The position numbers were made by a program, and so were the translations under genes. 60,000 nucleotides of DNA from Symbiodinium natans (lineage: Eukaryota; Sar; Dinophyceae; Suessiales; Symbiodiniaceae), in assembly GCA_905221605.1 (NCBI GenBank), contig CAJNDS010002101.1, positions 1 to 60,000 of the forward strand. The letters run 5' to 3'. The notes beneath the pieces are model-generated. The model saw only the letters and a list, made by a program, of their open reading frames with translations. It searched no databases and was not told the origin of the DNA. Shown piece after piece: positions 42,596 to 52,707 of the stretch (its first letter is position 1; each line of letters begins with the position of its first letter).

Positions 42596-43227
42596 CTGCG
42601 ATGGAGTCTCATGGGTTTAGGGTTAGGATTTAGGGCTTGGGGTTTAGTTGAAGGGGCACCTCATCATGCATAGTTTTTTTCCTTCCCGCATAGGACTAAT
42701 CACTCGGCAGGGAGATGTCTACCATGACTCTATGACGGTCTACCCCTCTCGGCACAGGATCAGGCCGCGCCAAACCCTAGGGCCTTAAAGTATCTCCTAC
42801 ATAGGGACTTTAAGGCCCAAGTAGTCCCCATTCTGCTACCTTGACCCTTAGGGTAACTAAACCAAGCTAAACCCCACATCGCCCCACAAAGCCAGCATCC
42901 GCACGCAGAGGTTTAGCGTTCAGGGCATACATGGAGGTTCATGGGCACTTTATCACCGCAATTCGAAGACTCCTTAGAATCCGCTTAGAGGACTTAGGGG
43001 GCTTACAAGTACAGTTATGATTGGGGATATAAGTACCATGGACCTCGGGTTTCCTGCCGGTTGTGATTTCTAAGTCTATCCTCTTCTATCCCTAACTGCA
43101 CTAAGCTTTCAGGCTTTCAGGGTCCTTGGCGAAAGCCTGAGCCCTAAACGAGGATGTGGAGCTCGCCTCGGCCCAAGACTACACTCTCCCTTTAGAATCA
43201 TCTCATAGCGTGGGTTTTGCATCCACT

Positions 43228-43352
43228 GGGGCCTTTTATGTAACCAAAACTGAAAATAACTGGGGCTTTTTTGTAACCAAAACTGAAAATAACTGGGGCT
43301 TTTATGTAACCAAAACTGAAAATAACTGGGGCTTTTATGTAACCAAAACTGA
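43228..43352. repeat. 33-bp tandem repeat, four copies
   Basis: GGGGCTTTTATGTAACCAAA plus ACTGAAAATAACT repeats four times at about 33 bp; one copy has TTTTTTG in place of TTTTATG. Because 33 is a multiple of three, both strands stay open, which creates repeat-containing frames without other coding signs. Confidence 0.9.
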
Positions 43353-43465
43353 AACATGACTGACATGGGCAAAGGGATCTCGCGAACTACCTTCTTGCGC
43401 ACTGGTGTTGCAAGCCCCTAAATGGGTGCATGGACCGGACGCCCCTAAACTACCCCACAAGAATG

Positions 43466-43526
43466 GCCCTAAACCCTAAACCCTAAACCCTAAACCCTAA
43501 ACCCTAAACCCTAAACCCTAAACCCA
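43466..43526. repeat. Telomere-like (CCCTAAA)n tract
   Basis: Eight to nine perfect units. Confidence 0.95.
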
Positions 43527-43657
43527 AAGATTGGTGCAGGTACTCCCCGAACCCTAAACACTGAGCTCTGAGCCTGACATTTAGCCCAAGCCTTAAACCG
43601 GCACGCCTTTGGAACACAGGAAGGGCTATCTTTCTGAGCATTCTTACATCGCGCTTA

Positions 43658-43773
43658 CTACACTTTGCTTAAGAACCCCAAAAAATGAAACATAATAATT
43701 ACTCCCTATATTACCCTTATAAGGAAGATAGTTTTTTTCATGTTCATTTCTTGGGGTTCTTAAGCAAATGGTG
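43658..43773. mobile_element. Short TIR element, CTACTATTTGCTTAAGAACC family
   Basis: CTACACTTTGCTTAAGAACCCC faces GGGGTTCTTAAGCAAATGGTG. The inside has CCCTTATAAGGA. It lies between coiled-coil exons. Confidence 0.75.
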
Positions 43774-43799
43774 CTTAGGGTTCCCCTGGCTCTGTCCGC

Positions 43800-43848
43800 C
43801 TGCCGAAGGAGGATGCGTTGTTGCATCTGCTGGGCGTCCAGCTCCTGC
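43800..43848 (-). CDS. Coiled-coil exon
   Basis: QELDAQQMQQRILLRQ; acceptor GCCCCGAGAG|G, GC donor CAG|GCGGAC. Confidence 0.55.
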
Positions 43849-43869
43849 CTCTCGGGGCTGATTCAACTT

Positions 43870-44252
43870 GCATGTTTCACATTGTCTTGATGATGCTGTA
43901 GGGTTCAAGGGTTTAGGGTCTAGGGTTTGGGGCTTGCTATGATTCCTCGCTTGTTCTTCTTCTTCTTCTTCTTCTGCCGGGCATGAAGGGCGTTCGATGA
44001 TTACTCTCTCTCACTCTAAGCCCCACATTTCAGATGGTCAGTTCTTCGAATTTGTATTGTTTGTGTGTGCGGGCGCCCTGTGCAGAAGATACCGGCAAAA
44101 GGCGCAGTCAGGAGTGCCTTCGCTTGTCAGCCTCCATCTCCACTTCCTTGGCTGATCGCATGCAAAGTGCCGATATCACTTTAAACTGTTGTGTTATGAA
44201 CTGTTATATAGTTATATGACTAACCGGGTTTTTATATTAACTGTTATGTTGC

Positions 44253-44296
<44 letters not shown>

Positions 44297-44795
44297 CAGA
44301 GAGATACAGAGGGAGGGGGAGAGGGAGAGGGAGAGGGAGAGGGAGAGGGAGAGAGAGATAGAGACTTTTTCTAGGCATCAAGACAATTTTACCCGTTCCC
44401 CTTCCGCACCACCTCCATAAGCCCGAATGGAACATACACGTCCTTCGTACATATCCAGCCGGGAGCAGCAAGACGGAAAAAAATCCCAGAGAACCGAAGC
44501 CCGGAAACCTTAGATGCAACCCTAAACCCTAAACCCTAAGCATATTGTCCCCCCCCCCCCCCCCCCAATAGACACCGAAACCCGAAACCCCATTCTGAAA
44601 CAACATAACAAACCAACTCGGAGCTCCACGACACGAACCCTAAAGCCAAGCAAGACACAACAATCCCTTTTGTTACCCTTACAAGGAGGAGTATTTATTG
44701 TACTCTTTTGTAAAGGAAAGTACCCTCAACCCTAAACCCTAAACCCGAGGGGGGGGGTCTATCAAGCAAATAGTAGTCTCTTTGGGGCCGGGCAC
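43870..44795. other. Gap: microsatellites, no exon
   Basis: TTCTTC repeat (43960-43977), long (GA)n (44253-44366), poly-C (44551-44567), a partial TIR element (44650-44776) and a CCCTAAA piece (44517-44540). Confidence 0.5.
44253..44366. repeat. (GA)n/(GGGAGA)n microsatellite
   Basis: GA repeats change to GGGAGA repeats within the tract. Confidence 0.95.
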
Positions 44796-44849
44796 CATCT
44801 CCTGGAGGACTTTCGACTTCTCCCGAGCCTCCTGATCCTGGGGGGCGCT
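44796..44849 (-). CDS. Coiled-coil exon (18 codons)
   Basis: SAPQDQEAREKSKVLQEM; acceptor CTTTCCCTAAG|A, donor ATG|GTGCCC. A CTACTATTTGCTTGAT end of a TIR element lies 25 bp downstream. Confidence 0.6.
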
Positions 44850-45486
44850 CTTAGGGAAAGTAGCCCTAGACCCTAAACCCTAAACCCTAAACCCTAAACC
44901 CTAAACCCTCGGCACGTAGGCTCGTGGGTTTAGGGTTTCGACTCTCACGCTCGCACAAGGCCGGCAAGGTGTCGGTTGGTAGGGTTTGGGGTTTGGGGTT
45001 TAGGGGGTTGTACACAGAATATGAAGCCTTGTGCGTAGGGTACCCAACTTCGAGAGCTCCGATGAGGTCTCAGAGGTCTCACGGTGTAGCGTTTCGGGTT
45101 TTAGAGGTTCATGGCTCAAGGTGCAACATGGGGATGCAGAGACGAGGTCATGCGCATGTCCTTACAGGGGTCTGGCCTTCATTGCGCCTCGAACTTAGCG
45201 GCAGTTTAGAGGGCTTCTAGTAATCTCGGGTCGCCCGTTTTAGGGTTTTGGGATGTTCAGTATGAGCCCTCCTGTCATCAACCATGAGGGGTCCCAGAAA
45301 CGGTCATTGTGGATGTGGAGGCTTTGGAGCTTTCGATGTCTGCAAAGATTTGGTGGGTTACGGGCCTGGCAGCCTGGTTTGTTGTTTAGGGTTTAGGGTT
45401 TCGACTCTCGCACTCGCACAAGGGTTTAGGGTTTTGGGTTTTGGGTCTAGGGTTTTGCGGTTTAAGTCCCCCGGCAGCCAAGGGGC

Positions 45487-45542
45487 CCGCAACTGTTGCC
45501 GCTGGCGCAGCTCTTGATTCTTGAGGAGCTGGATCTGGTGGC
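45487..45542 (-). CDS. Coiled-coil exon
   Basis: HQIQLLKNQELRQRQQLR; acceptor TGCTCCTGCGCAG|G, GC donor. Confidence 0.55.
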
Positions 45543-46165
45543 CTGCGCAGGAGCACCAGGTCTCTCGGTGCCCAGCCCAATACGACCCTAAACTTGAAGT
45601 TATGCCACCCTAGACCCCAAGTCCAGACGTCCAAAATGCAAGCAGCCTCCAGAAGAAAACCACAGTCCCGCGTGCGCGTCGCGCGGAAAATATCGACCTA
45701 GCCCCTAAGCGTTGGCACCCCTTGTTGACACACTGCTTGGGGAACAGACGCCTTTCAGGTGCCATGAGCCTTCTGAAACTCTGAATTCCTTCAAGCTGCA
45801 GCTCAACCAAATTCAACCCTGTAACCAAAAAAGCGCAGCCCAAAAGCTCGGTCACCCCATACAAGGATTTCCCACCCACCCCAAGATGCTCACAACGACT
45901 CTGTCGCTTGGTAGAAGGATGGGGTGTCAGACAAGAACAGGACACTTTTGTCAGAAATGCTCTGCGAAACTTCTCGAAACGTCTCGCCGTCTCGCGCTGC
46001 TTCGGCTCTCGGACAATTGAGGGCAAGCCTTCACAAGTCGCCTGGAGGAACCGCCTCACACAAGCACACATGCTTCACCGGAAAGACCACCTTGAGGCTC
46101 TTGACAATCTCCACATTGGTCCCAACAGCTGATCACTCCATTCCTAAGAGTATTCCGGAGGACAA
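45543..46165. other. Downstream flank of the glycosyltransferase gene
   Basis: A 153-codon minus frame (45610-46071) begins about 95 bp past the stop of the next gene. It has a Cys/Arg-rich, coding-like start but no recognised domain. More likely 3' flank than a gene. Confidence 0.35.
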
Positions 46166-47119
46166 CTAGGAGATCATGCCGCTCGCGTTCAGAATGCCGA
46201 TCAGCTCATTGGCTGCTCCACTGGCCAGGCGCTCCCCGGCCAGCCGTCGCAGAATCTCTTGCTCTGTGTTGCCGTTGATGATGCCAACGCGATCTTTCAG
46301 CTCCTCGTCAGGGAGGTCGCGCAGGTGGGAGTGCGCCACTGCAAAGGCCACACCGGCTGGTGGATGGCTGATGGTCGCCTGAAGATCGGCAACCACTGCA
46401 AAAGGCAAAGCACGAATCCCCACTCTCTGGGGAAAGCGGCTTCGTGCAAAAGCAGAGTACAGCTCGTACTCCGAGGCTCGTCCATCGCAGGCGCGTGCAG
46501 CGGCCAGAAACGCCTCCCAAAAGGCATGGCCAGGCCAGGCACGCTCCACCTCCGCAAAGAGTGCTCTCAGGATTGAGGTGTCCAGGACGCTGTGATGGCA
46601 AACCGCAGTCTCTCGTTCAGGCCTTGCCTTGGCCAGGCCAGGCAGCACATGAGCCACGAAAGCGTCGTAGCGGTGGAGATCCACCGCGCTCCGGATCGGG
46701 GGGCAATTTTCCGAGTCGAAGGTGCAAAGCAAAGCCCGGCCTTCGTCAAGGAATTTGAGACGCTCGCTATGTCCGCTACGCTCTGCGAGCCAAACAACAT
46801 CAGCATCACAGACGAGGACCTGCTCTGTCAGATTCAGCAGAAGCGGGCCGTAGAGCTTCAGAAGCTGCTGGAAAAGCCAGCCCGGCACGCAGCCGCACTC
46901 CGCGCTGTCGCCGAGGTGGAAGGGCCAGCATGCGTCAGCCTCATCCACCCACTCCACTCCGCATTCCTGCACGGCAGCGTCTTCCCAAGGGCTCTTGCTC
47001 ACCACCAGGATGCGCTGGACCTCAGGGCAGGTGCGGCGCAGCGATCGGACGGCATGCCCCAGGGTAGCAAAATCTTTCTCGTGCGCGGGAATGATGCAGT
47101 CCAGCACCCTGTCGGACAT
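46166..47119 (-). CDS. DUF6492-like glycosyltransferase, intronless (317 aa)
   Basis: A complete single-exon frame starting MSDRVLDCIIPAHEKDFATL. The IIPAHEKD start, the VLVCDADVVWL strand with a DxD-type metal-binding motif (residues 105-107) and CHHSVLD (174-180) match the DUF6492 group of GT-A-like glycosyltransferases as I recall them. No signal peptide or membrane segment is visible, so a cytosolic or peripheral role is likely; donor and acceptor sugars are unknown. GC-rich codon use and absence of introns contrast with the split genes around it. It sits between coiled-coil exons on the same strand, so it may be nested in an intron, and could be a retrocopy or a transferred gene (inference). 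Confidence 0.8.
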   Translation of the reverse strand: MSDRVLDCIIPAHEKDFATLGHAVRSLRRTCPEVQRILVVSKSPWEDAAVQECGVEWVDEADACWPFHLGDSAECGCVPGWLFQQLLKLYGPLLLNLTEQVLVCDADVVWLAERSGHSERLKFLDEGRALLCTFDSENCPPIRSAVDLHRYDAFVAHVLPGLAKARPERETAVCHHSVLDTSILRALFAEVERAWPGHAFWEAFLAAARACDGRASEYELYSAFARSRFPQRVGIRALPFAVVADLQATISHPPAGVAFAVAHSHLRDLPDEELKDRVGIINGNTEQEILRRLAGERLASGAANELIGILNASGMIS

Positions 47120-47335
47120 GGCTTTTAAGACGGCTCAATAACGACGGAATGTGTCTTAGGCAGCCTTGTAAGCAAGACAGGTTCGGGACCCCGGAGTTTG
47201 AGAGGTGTCACATAAGCCCATGTCAGGAGGACTAGAAGATGGCTGCAACAGTTTGGGCATGCGCTGTGGGACTGAAACACTGAAGTACTACTGTCTGGTG
47301 GCTCGAGGTATTGTGATGGGAGTCGTGCCGAAGGA

Positions 47336-47408
47336 GCCGCAGTTAGTGGCTCAGGGAGCACGTTGGGGTTTAGGGTTTAGGGTTTATAGGGTTTAGGGTT
47401 TAGGGTTT
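47336..47408. repeat. Short TTTAGGG tract upstream of the glycosyltransferase
   Basis: Several TTTAGGG units with a TTTATAGGG variant, about 250-290 bp upstream of the start codon. Confidence 0.8.
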
Positions 47409-47506
47409 CGGAGATACAAGCTCAAGCCTCAGCCGCACCTGACAAGCCAAAAGCCCCGGACCCAAAAGCCTTCAACTCTTTGCCAGGCGATGTTTTGGGA
47501 TTTCCC

Positions 47507-47621
47507 CGTGGTAGCCCAGTAGCCATATGATAACGAGGGTGCCCTTCTTGGCCTTGGCTACTTTATGAGGGAACCTTGCACCCCCCCAAAGGAGGGACAG
47601 GGTAACAACTGGGCTACCAAG
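47507..47621. mobile_element. Short TIR element, CTTGGTAGCCCA family
   Basis: CGTGGTAGCCCAGTAGCCAT ... ACAACTGGGCTACCAAG, with ATAACGAGGGTGCCC inside; 115 bp. Related to the gene A introners. Confidence 0.75.
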
Positions 47622-47829
47622 GCCCTTATGACTTTTACCCCATCTTGCATCCGGGCTATGATGTCCGTAACTTTTACCCCTAAACCCTAAACCCTAAACC
47701 CTACACCCTAAACCCTATATAAACCCTAAACCCTACATAAACCCTAACCCCGACATAAACCCTAAACCCTACACAAACCCTTTATAAACCCCCAACCCTA
47801 AAAGCTCTAGGCTCCACCCCGCAGGGCAC

Positions 47830-47882
47830 TGAGCTCCCGGGCTGAGGTTTTTCTCCTCGAAGTCCAGCTGCCGCTGTGCCAC
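47830..47882 (-). CDS. Coiled-coil exon
   Basis: VAQRQLDFEEKNLSPGA; acceptor TTCACCCTCAAG|G, donor CTCA|GTGCCC. Confidence 0.5.
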
Positions 47883-47960
47883 CTTGAGGGTGAAGGCTTT
47901 TTTTTTTGGGGGGGGGAGTTCCCAGATTCCATGTAACTAAGTATGTACGTACGTAACTTG

Positions 47961-48020
47961 TATATATATATATATACATCTACATATATATATATATATA
48001 CAAAATGTACCTTGTAAATG

Positions 48021-48054
<34 letters not shown>

Positions 48055-48068
48055 CATACATACATATA
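47961..48068. repeat. (TA)n microsatellite in three blocks
   Basis: TATATA runs separated by ACAAAATGTACCTTG-like pieces; AAAATGTA recurs at both edges. Confidence 0.9.
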
Positions 48069-48083
48069 CAAAATGTAGGGCAC

Positions 48084-48125
48084 CTCCAGCTGGTGCTCCT
48101 CCGACTGGAACCAGTGCTGCATGGC
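48084..48125 (-). CDS. Coiled-coil exon (14 codons)
   Basis: AMQHWFQSEEHQLE; acceptor AAGCTGTAAG|G, donor GAG|GTGCCC. Confidence 0.55.
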
Positions 48126-48205
48126 CTTACAGCTTGGATGGTGTGCGTAGGTGGGGGCAGACCTCCGCAGCCCCTCGACCCTAAACCCTAACTGGAGCCT
48201 ACCGG

Positions 48206-48254
48206 TTTAGGGTTTAGGGTTTAGGGTTTAGGGTTTAGGGTTTAGGGTTTAGGG
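48206..48254. repeat. Telomere-like (TTTAGGG)n tract
   Basis: Seven perfect units. Confidence 0.95.
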
Positions 48255-48535
48255 ACAAGTCTATAGGGGAGAGGCCCACCGAAGCCCCAAAAAATTAAAA
48301 GCGCTGCGAGCTCCAGCTTACGGGGACATTCGAGCTTCAATCACCCAGTCTTGCACCAGGAGCAAGACAACCCTAAACCCCAAACCCTAACAGCCGAACC
48401 GGCACGTCGGCCTCCACCCTATCATCCCGTCCCAGAACCCGACTTGCAAAATCACGCGGCACGAAGATACCGGTTTGAACCTGGAAGTAGCTCTCTTGGG
48501 GTCATACCGTGTATGAACCCTAGGACCCCTGAACT

Positions 48536-48636
48536 GGGTTTAGGGTTAGGGTTTAGGGTTTAGGGTTTAGGGTTTAGGGTTTAGGGTTTAGGGTTTAGGG
48601 TTTAGGGTTTAGGGTTTAGGGTTTAGGGTTTAGGGC
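48536..48636. repeat. Telomere-like (TTTAGGG)n, about 14 units
   Basis: A near-perfect tract; its edge lies about 20 bp past the donor side of the coiled-coil exon at 48657-48741. Confidence 0.95.
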
Positions 48637-48656
48637 TAGATCCAGGCAATCCTAGC

Positions 48657-48741
48657 CTGGCTCTGCTGCTCTTGGCCCTGATGCCTCTCCTCGAGGCGAA
48701 GGCGAAGCGCACGGGCTTCGGCCTCCTCCTCGGGCAGCTTC
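48657..48741 (-). CDS. Coiled-coil exon abutting a TIR element
   Basis: KLPEEEAEARALRLRLEERH then QGQEQQSQ. The acceptor is AAATAGTAG|G, which is exactly the end of the TIR element at 48742-48973. GC donor CAG|GCTAGG. Confidence 0.65.
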
Positions 48742-48973
48742 CTACTATTTGCTTAAGAACCACCCCCGACCCCCCCCCCCCCCATGCAATAAAAACATAT
48801 AAATAAAAATATAACTAAATAAATAAATAAATAAATAAATGAAATAATAGATAAATAACTACACACATATATATATATATAATATTATCCCTTATGCGGG
48901 TAATGTAGGGACTATTATCCGTTTATGTTTTGTTTTTTTATTTTTGGGGGTGGGGTTCTTAAGCAAATGGTCG
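48742..48973. mobile_element. TIR element whose end forms a splice acceptor
   Basis: CTACTATTTGCTTAAGAACC faces GGGGTTCTTAAGCAAATGGTCG. The interior is AT-rich, with an AAAT repeat (48813-48845) and a TATA run. The left end provides the AG acceptor for the exon at 48657-48741. Confidence 0.75.
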
Positions 48974-50349
48974 TTTCTTCAGGCAGTTCTTTACAACAGC
49001 ATCCCTTTTGTAGGCTCTCACACACGAAAGTCACCAAACATTGAGATAACGTCCATTCGTTGAGGTTGTAGTTCTCTCTTCTGCTGGTCTCTGGGTCTGT
49101 TCGTTATGGATGTTAACTTCCCGACAGGCTTGGGACGAGGTCAGTGTGCCCCAGCTGCAGAAGCAGGAGACCAACATTTACTACCGGCATCTTCAAACCA
49201 TATCTTCCTCTAGACTCTAAGCATCACGTTGCGTGACCATGAATGGATGCCGGATGGCGGCCTGTTAATGCGAGCTCGCGAGCCTACCCTCACTTGTACG
49301 ACCACTCATCCCTGCTGCTTACACATACCATCCCTTTAATGCAAGTGACCACATGGCGCCGCAAGCATGTAAGCGCGCTCACGATGTAGACTTTCGCACA
49401 ATTTTTAAAGCGTCGTGGAACCCAACTATGCACGGATGACAATTCCATTGAGGTTCACGGCATCGTGAAACAAGGGGGTGTGGAAGATCACTTAAACCCT
49501 AAACCCTAACCCCTAAACCCTAAGCCCTAAACCCTAAGCCCTAAACCCTAAACCCTAAACCTTGTGCAACAACTTCGGCCCTTTTGCTCCAGTATGGCAG
49601 CTGGTCGATGTGGTGACACAACCGCTGCGAATGACATAGGCACGTGGTCCTGCTTCTCATCTTTGCAGACTCCGTCTAATGACGGAAGCCCCAAGCAGCC
49701 GCGAATGCCCACAACATCAAACCGCAGATGACATGGTGTGCTCGGCATAGACTCTAGGATGAGCTACCACTCAAAGGCCCCCAGGTCCTATGCCCTATGC
49801 ATTTTCCCTGCGCCTTAGACCATCTGACATCTCCTATGCTCTGAACCTGAACTAGATGAGCAGGTGCATCAGAACAACCTAGAACCCAAAGACCTGCAGA
49901 CCCCTAGCTCAGCATAATACGCCGCGCAGCCTGTGTGCCCTAACTCTGAATCTCGGATAGTGCATCCGGACAGAAGCATCGCGTGCCTGGGCTCTGCGAC
50001 TCAAACTCCGAGAGCTTTGGCCGGACCACAGCCGAAAATCAGGAATCAGGGTTTAGGGCGACGAGGCCGCTTAAAGAATCAGAAGGGTTCAGAGTTCGTG
50101 GTGTACAGAGTTATTAAAGGTTCAGGAACTTGACTATCAGAGGGCCGTCTCACTCGGGGTGGAACAGCAACCTGGCAAGTCGCTGTAAGGTTTGTCTTCG
50201 ACCCTTCAGCTGCAAGAAAGAAATTGCCGTGCCCCTGCACTTTTGCAGGGCTTGTAGCTACGAACATGTGCCGGGCTGCTGCAAGGTGCATAGCTCGAGC
50301 GTCTCTTTCTTTTAGATTCAGGGGTGAGAGTGTAAGGCTTAGGGTTGAG
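48974..50349. other. Gap: no exon supported
   Basis: Mostly unique-looking sequence without motifs; a CCCTAAA tract at 49495-49560 and open frames on both strands near 49550-50130 that I cannot support. Confidence 0.4.
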
Positions 50350-50437
50350 CAGCTCCTGACGCTCTGCCTTGCGCTTCGGTGCATAAACGGCTTTGGGGTG
50401 ATCTCGCAGGCTAGCCTCCAAGGGACTCATCCGAGCA
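50350..50437 (-). CDS. Exon, probably of the coiled-coil gene (approximate ends)
   Basis: SPLEASLRDHPKAVYAPKRK then AERQELL after a possible acceptor TCGGATGAG|T. Confidence 0.45.
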
Positions 50438-50446
50438 GCAGCCACG

Positions 50447-50499
50447 GTTTAGGGTTTAGGGTTTAGGGTTTAGGGTTTAGGGTTTAGGGTTTAGGGTTT
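50447..50499. repeat. Telomere-like (TTTAGGG)n tract
   Basis: Seven perfect units. Confidence 0.95.
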
Positions 50500-50694
50500 G
50501 CAGGGAGCTTTCTTATGTCCGCAGGGCAGCTCCACGAGCCGAGCTATCTAGCCCACTCTTTGGAAACATCCCAGTCGCTTTTGAAATAAACATGGGGGGG
50601 TGTATGAAAAGCAGGGACCCCTACTGCAGACCCCCAGATAGTAGGATACCCTTGTACTAGGGACCCCAATAACGAACCCCGAATTTCGTAAATC

Positions 50695-50800
50695 CTAAAC
50701 CCTAAACCCTAAACCCCTAAACCCCTAAACCCCTAAACCCCTAAACCCTAAACCCTAAACCCTAAACCCCTAAACCCCTAAACCCCTAAACCCTAAACCA
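50695..50800. repeat. Telomere-like tract with 8-base CCCCTAAA units
   Basis: Blocks of CCCTAAA alternate with blocks of CCCCTAAA, showing clustered variant spread. Confidence 0.9.
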
Positions 50801-50946
50801 CATTTATTTGTACGGAGCTTCGCATACTAGATGATCGGCTGCGGTCTCTTCCTTCCTGCCGGAGAAGATAGAAGGCCCCCGCGAGCTGGCCAAGGGTGCA
50901 GGGCGGTGCAGACGAAGGCCCGGCTTCATGTAGGGGCCAAAATTGG

Positions 50947-51075
50947 GGGTTTAGGGTTTAGGGTTTAGGGTGTAGGGTTTAGGGTTAGGGGTTAGGGTTT
51001 AGGGTTTAGGGTTTAGCGTTTAGGGTTTAGGGTTTAGGGTTTAGGGTTTAGGGTTTAGGGTTTAGGGTTTAGGGC
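50947..51075. repeat. Telomere-like (TTTAGGG)n tract, about 18 units
   Basis: The longest tract in the window, with TGTAGGG, TTAGGGG and TTTAGCG variants. Confidence 0.95.
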
Positions 51076-51077
51076 TA

Positions 51078-51187
51078 CTATAGGGGCCTAATTAGAATGG
51101 GGCTTTGGGGGGTTTATTATAATATTCTTTTATCAAGGGACCATAAAGGGAATGCTATTAGCAATTTTCCGACCCCGACCCCTATAG
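51078..51187. mobile_element. Short TIR element, CTATAGGGG family
   Basis: CTATAGGGGCCTAATTAG ... TTTTCCGACCCCGACCCCTATAG: terminal CTATAGGGG/CCCCTATAG inverted repeat. Confidence 0.75.
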
Positions 51188-51241
51188 TTATCTGTGTTGG
51201 GCGAATCTGCATCGACCTGCCTCGCAAGAAGGCGGCCCTGC

Positions 51242-51797
51242 TCACTGCAGCATCGACGCAATCGACGCGCCGACCAGCGCAAAGACGGAGGCGACGGCGT
51301 TGTGAGAACTGCCGCCGGTTGTGCTTGAGCCGGGGCACGTGACGCTGTCGCCGATAGCCATGTCCTGCGCGCATGCGTCTCCGTGCCCACAGATGCCCCA
51401 CCAACTCGGATCCTCCGATGATTGTTTGGCATTCTCGTTGGTCCCGGGACAGGTTTGTGAAGGCAGCGAGGGGGTCTCCCCATTCTTGCAGGTGATCATT
51501 CCGTTCGTGCCAGCCGAAACTGTGGCCTGGCCACTGAAGTCCCACACTGTGGGTGATGCTGAGGCGCCTTAGTTGTCCAGAAACCTGGGGGAGTTAAAGG
51601 TGAACCTTTGGGATTCTATTGGGTTAGAATACCCAAAAAAGGTTCAAGGTTACCTACTCTACTACTAAGGCGCACTTTGGTGGACTGACCATCCAGGCCC
51701 ACTTGGCGGAGACGCCCATGCTGGGGAAGAGGAGAGGCATCAAGTTCGCCACCGCCGCCCCGAAGATGGTCACTGCGACGCTGCGGAGGACTGCCAT
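51242..51797 (-). CDS. Small secreted, possibly GPI-anchored protein (two exons, 149 aa)
   Basis: Exons 51797-51674 and 51567-51242 total 450 nt, exactly 150 codons. The start MAVLRSVAVTIFGAAVANLM looks like a signal or anchor segment. The mature part is Cys-containing (MITCKNGETPSLPSQTC, SWWGICGHGDACAQD). The end, SSTTGGSSHNAVASVFALVG then ASIASMLQ, has a small-residue site plus hydrophobic tail as in GPI signals. The intron is a TIR introner (51568-51673). An in-frame ATG at 51929 would add 44 residues and is less likely. No family is recognised; a surface protein is inferred. Confidence 0.65.
51568..51673 (-). mobile_element. Introner in the small secreted-protein gene
   Basis: The intron is GCGC + CTTAGTAGTAGAG ... 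GACAACTAAG, followed by GCGC in the exon. The exact 4-bp duplication provides a GC donor. An internal hairpin pairs GAACCTTTTTTGGGTATTCTA with TAGAATCCCAAAGGTTC. Excision gives PPKCASASPTVWDF in frame. Confidence 0.82.
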
Positions 51798-52490
51798 GGC
51801 AAAAGCTGGGGGCAAATAAAGGAGACGGCGGAGCTTGAGGGAGCACGGCGCTGGAAATGCCCTTAGGTCCAGGGCAGAAATGGCTTGGCGACAGGCCATC
51901 GAATCCCTTTCGACATCTGCGGAGGTCAACGTGCCAGCAGGATGCTACATCATGCTACATCACCGAGACCGGATGAGGCCTCCTCAATCTCTTTGGCGGA
52001 CTTTCCGGCTTTTGCCTTGAAGACTTTGAACATGTCCTGCGTCACAGGACGCTCAAGCATCCAAGTCCTGCCTAGACTGCGGACTCTCGCTAGTGACTCT
52101 GTTTAGATGGTGACAACCAGGCCCTTTGTACTTCAGGGCTATAACTGCTTCAGGAAGCTTGAATATATTCTCAAAGCCCAAGATACCCAAGATCAAACCT
52201 AGCTCGGCGCGAGCCTTATTTTCTTGCTTCCTAAGCCCTGCATGTCTCGGTGCTGTGTTTGTAACAACCTTTCGAATTTTTCCGGGCTTACATGATGAGA
52301 CCACCAGTCCGAAAAGCCCCCCCCCCCCCAATTTGACCTCTGACGCCTCTTTCTCTCTCTCTCTCTCTCTGCCGCGCCAGCCCCTAGGGTTTTTGCTACA
52401 AAAGGGCGCGAAAAACAGGCCAGGATCTCTGATGCCTCGTTGGCACCTAGATTCCTGCCCTAGTCTGCACGCTTTACTCGGAGTCCCCAG

Positions 52491-52685
52491 CTTGGGGGAT
52501 GTTCCCTAGACGAAACACAGTCCTTAACCTTGGGGACGAAATGAACCCTAAGAAGGTTTATGGCTCATATACCTTCATAGTACCAATTTTAGGGTTCATT
52601 TGGTCTGCAAGGAACAGGGAATTCGAGTACCCCGCTATTCGAACCCCTGTTACGGAGCTGGTAGTACAAGGGGGAACATCCCAAT
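52491..52685. mobile_element. TIR element, CTTGGGATG family, long form
   Basis: CTTGGGGGATGTTCCCTAG ... TACAAGGGGGAACATCCCAA, 195 bp; longer than its relatives, with a central inverted AACCCTAAGAAGG/TTAGGGTTC pair. Confidence 0.65.
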
Positions 52686-52707
52686 CCCCAGCCTTCAAAA
52701 GCCTGGC

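Noticed and set aside
47937-48122. Ile/Tyr frame across the TA microsatellite
   Set aside because: Simple-sequence artefact; only AMQHWFQSEEHQLE (48084-48125) is kept as an exon.
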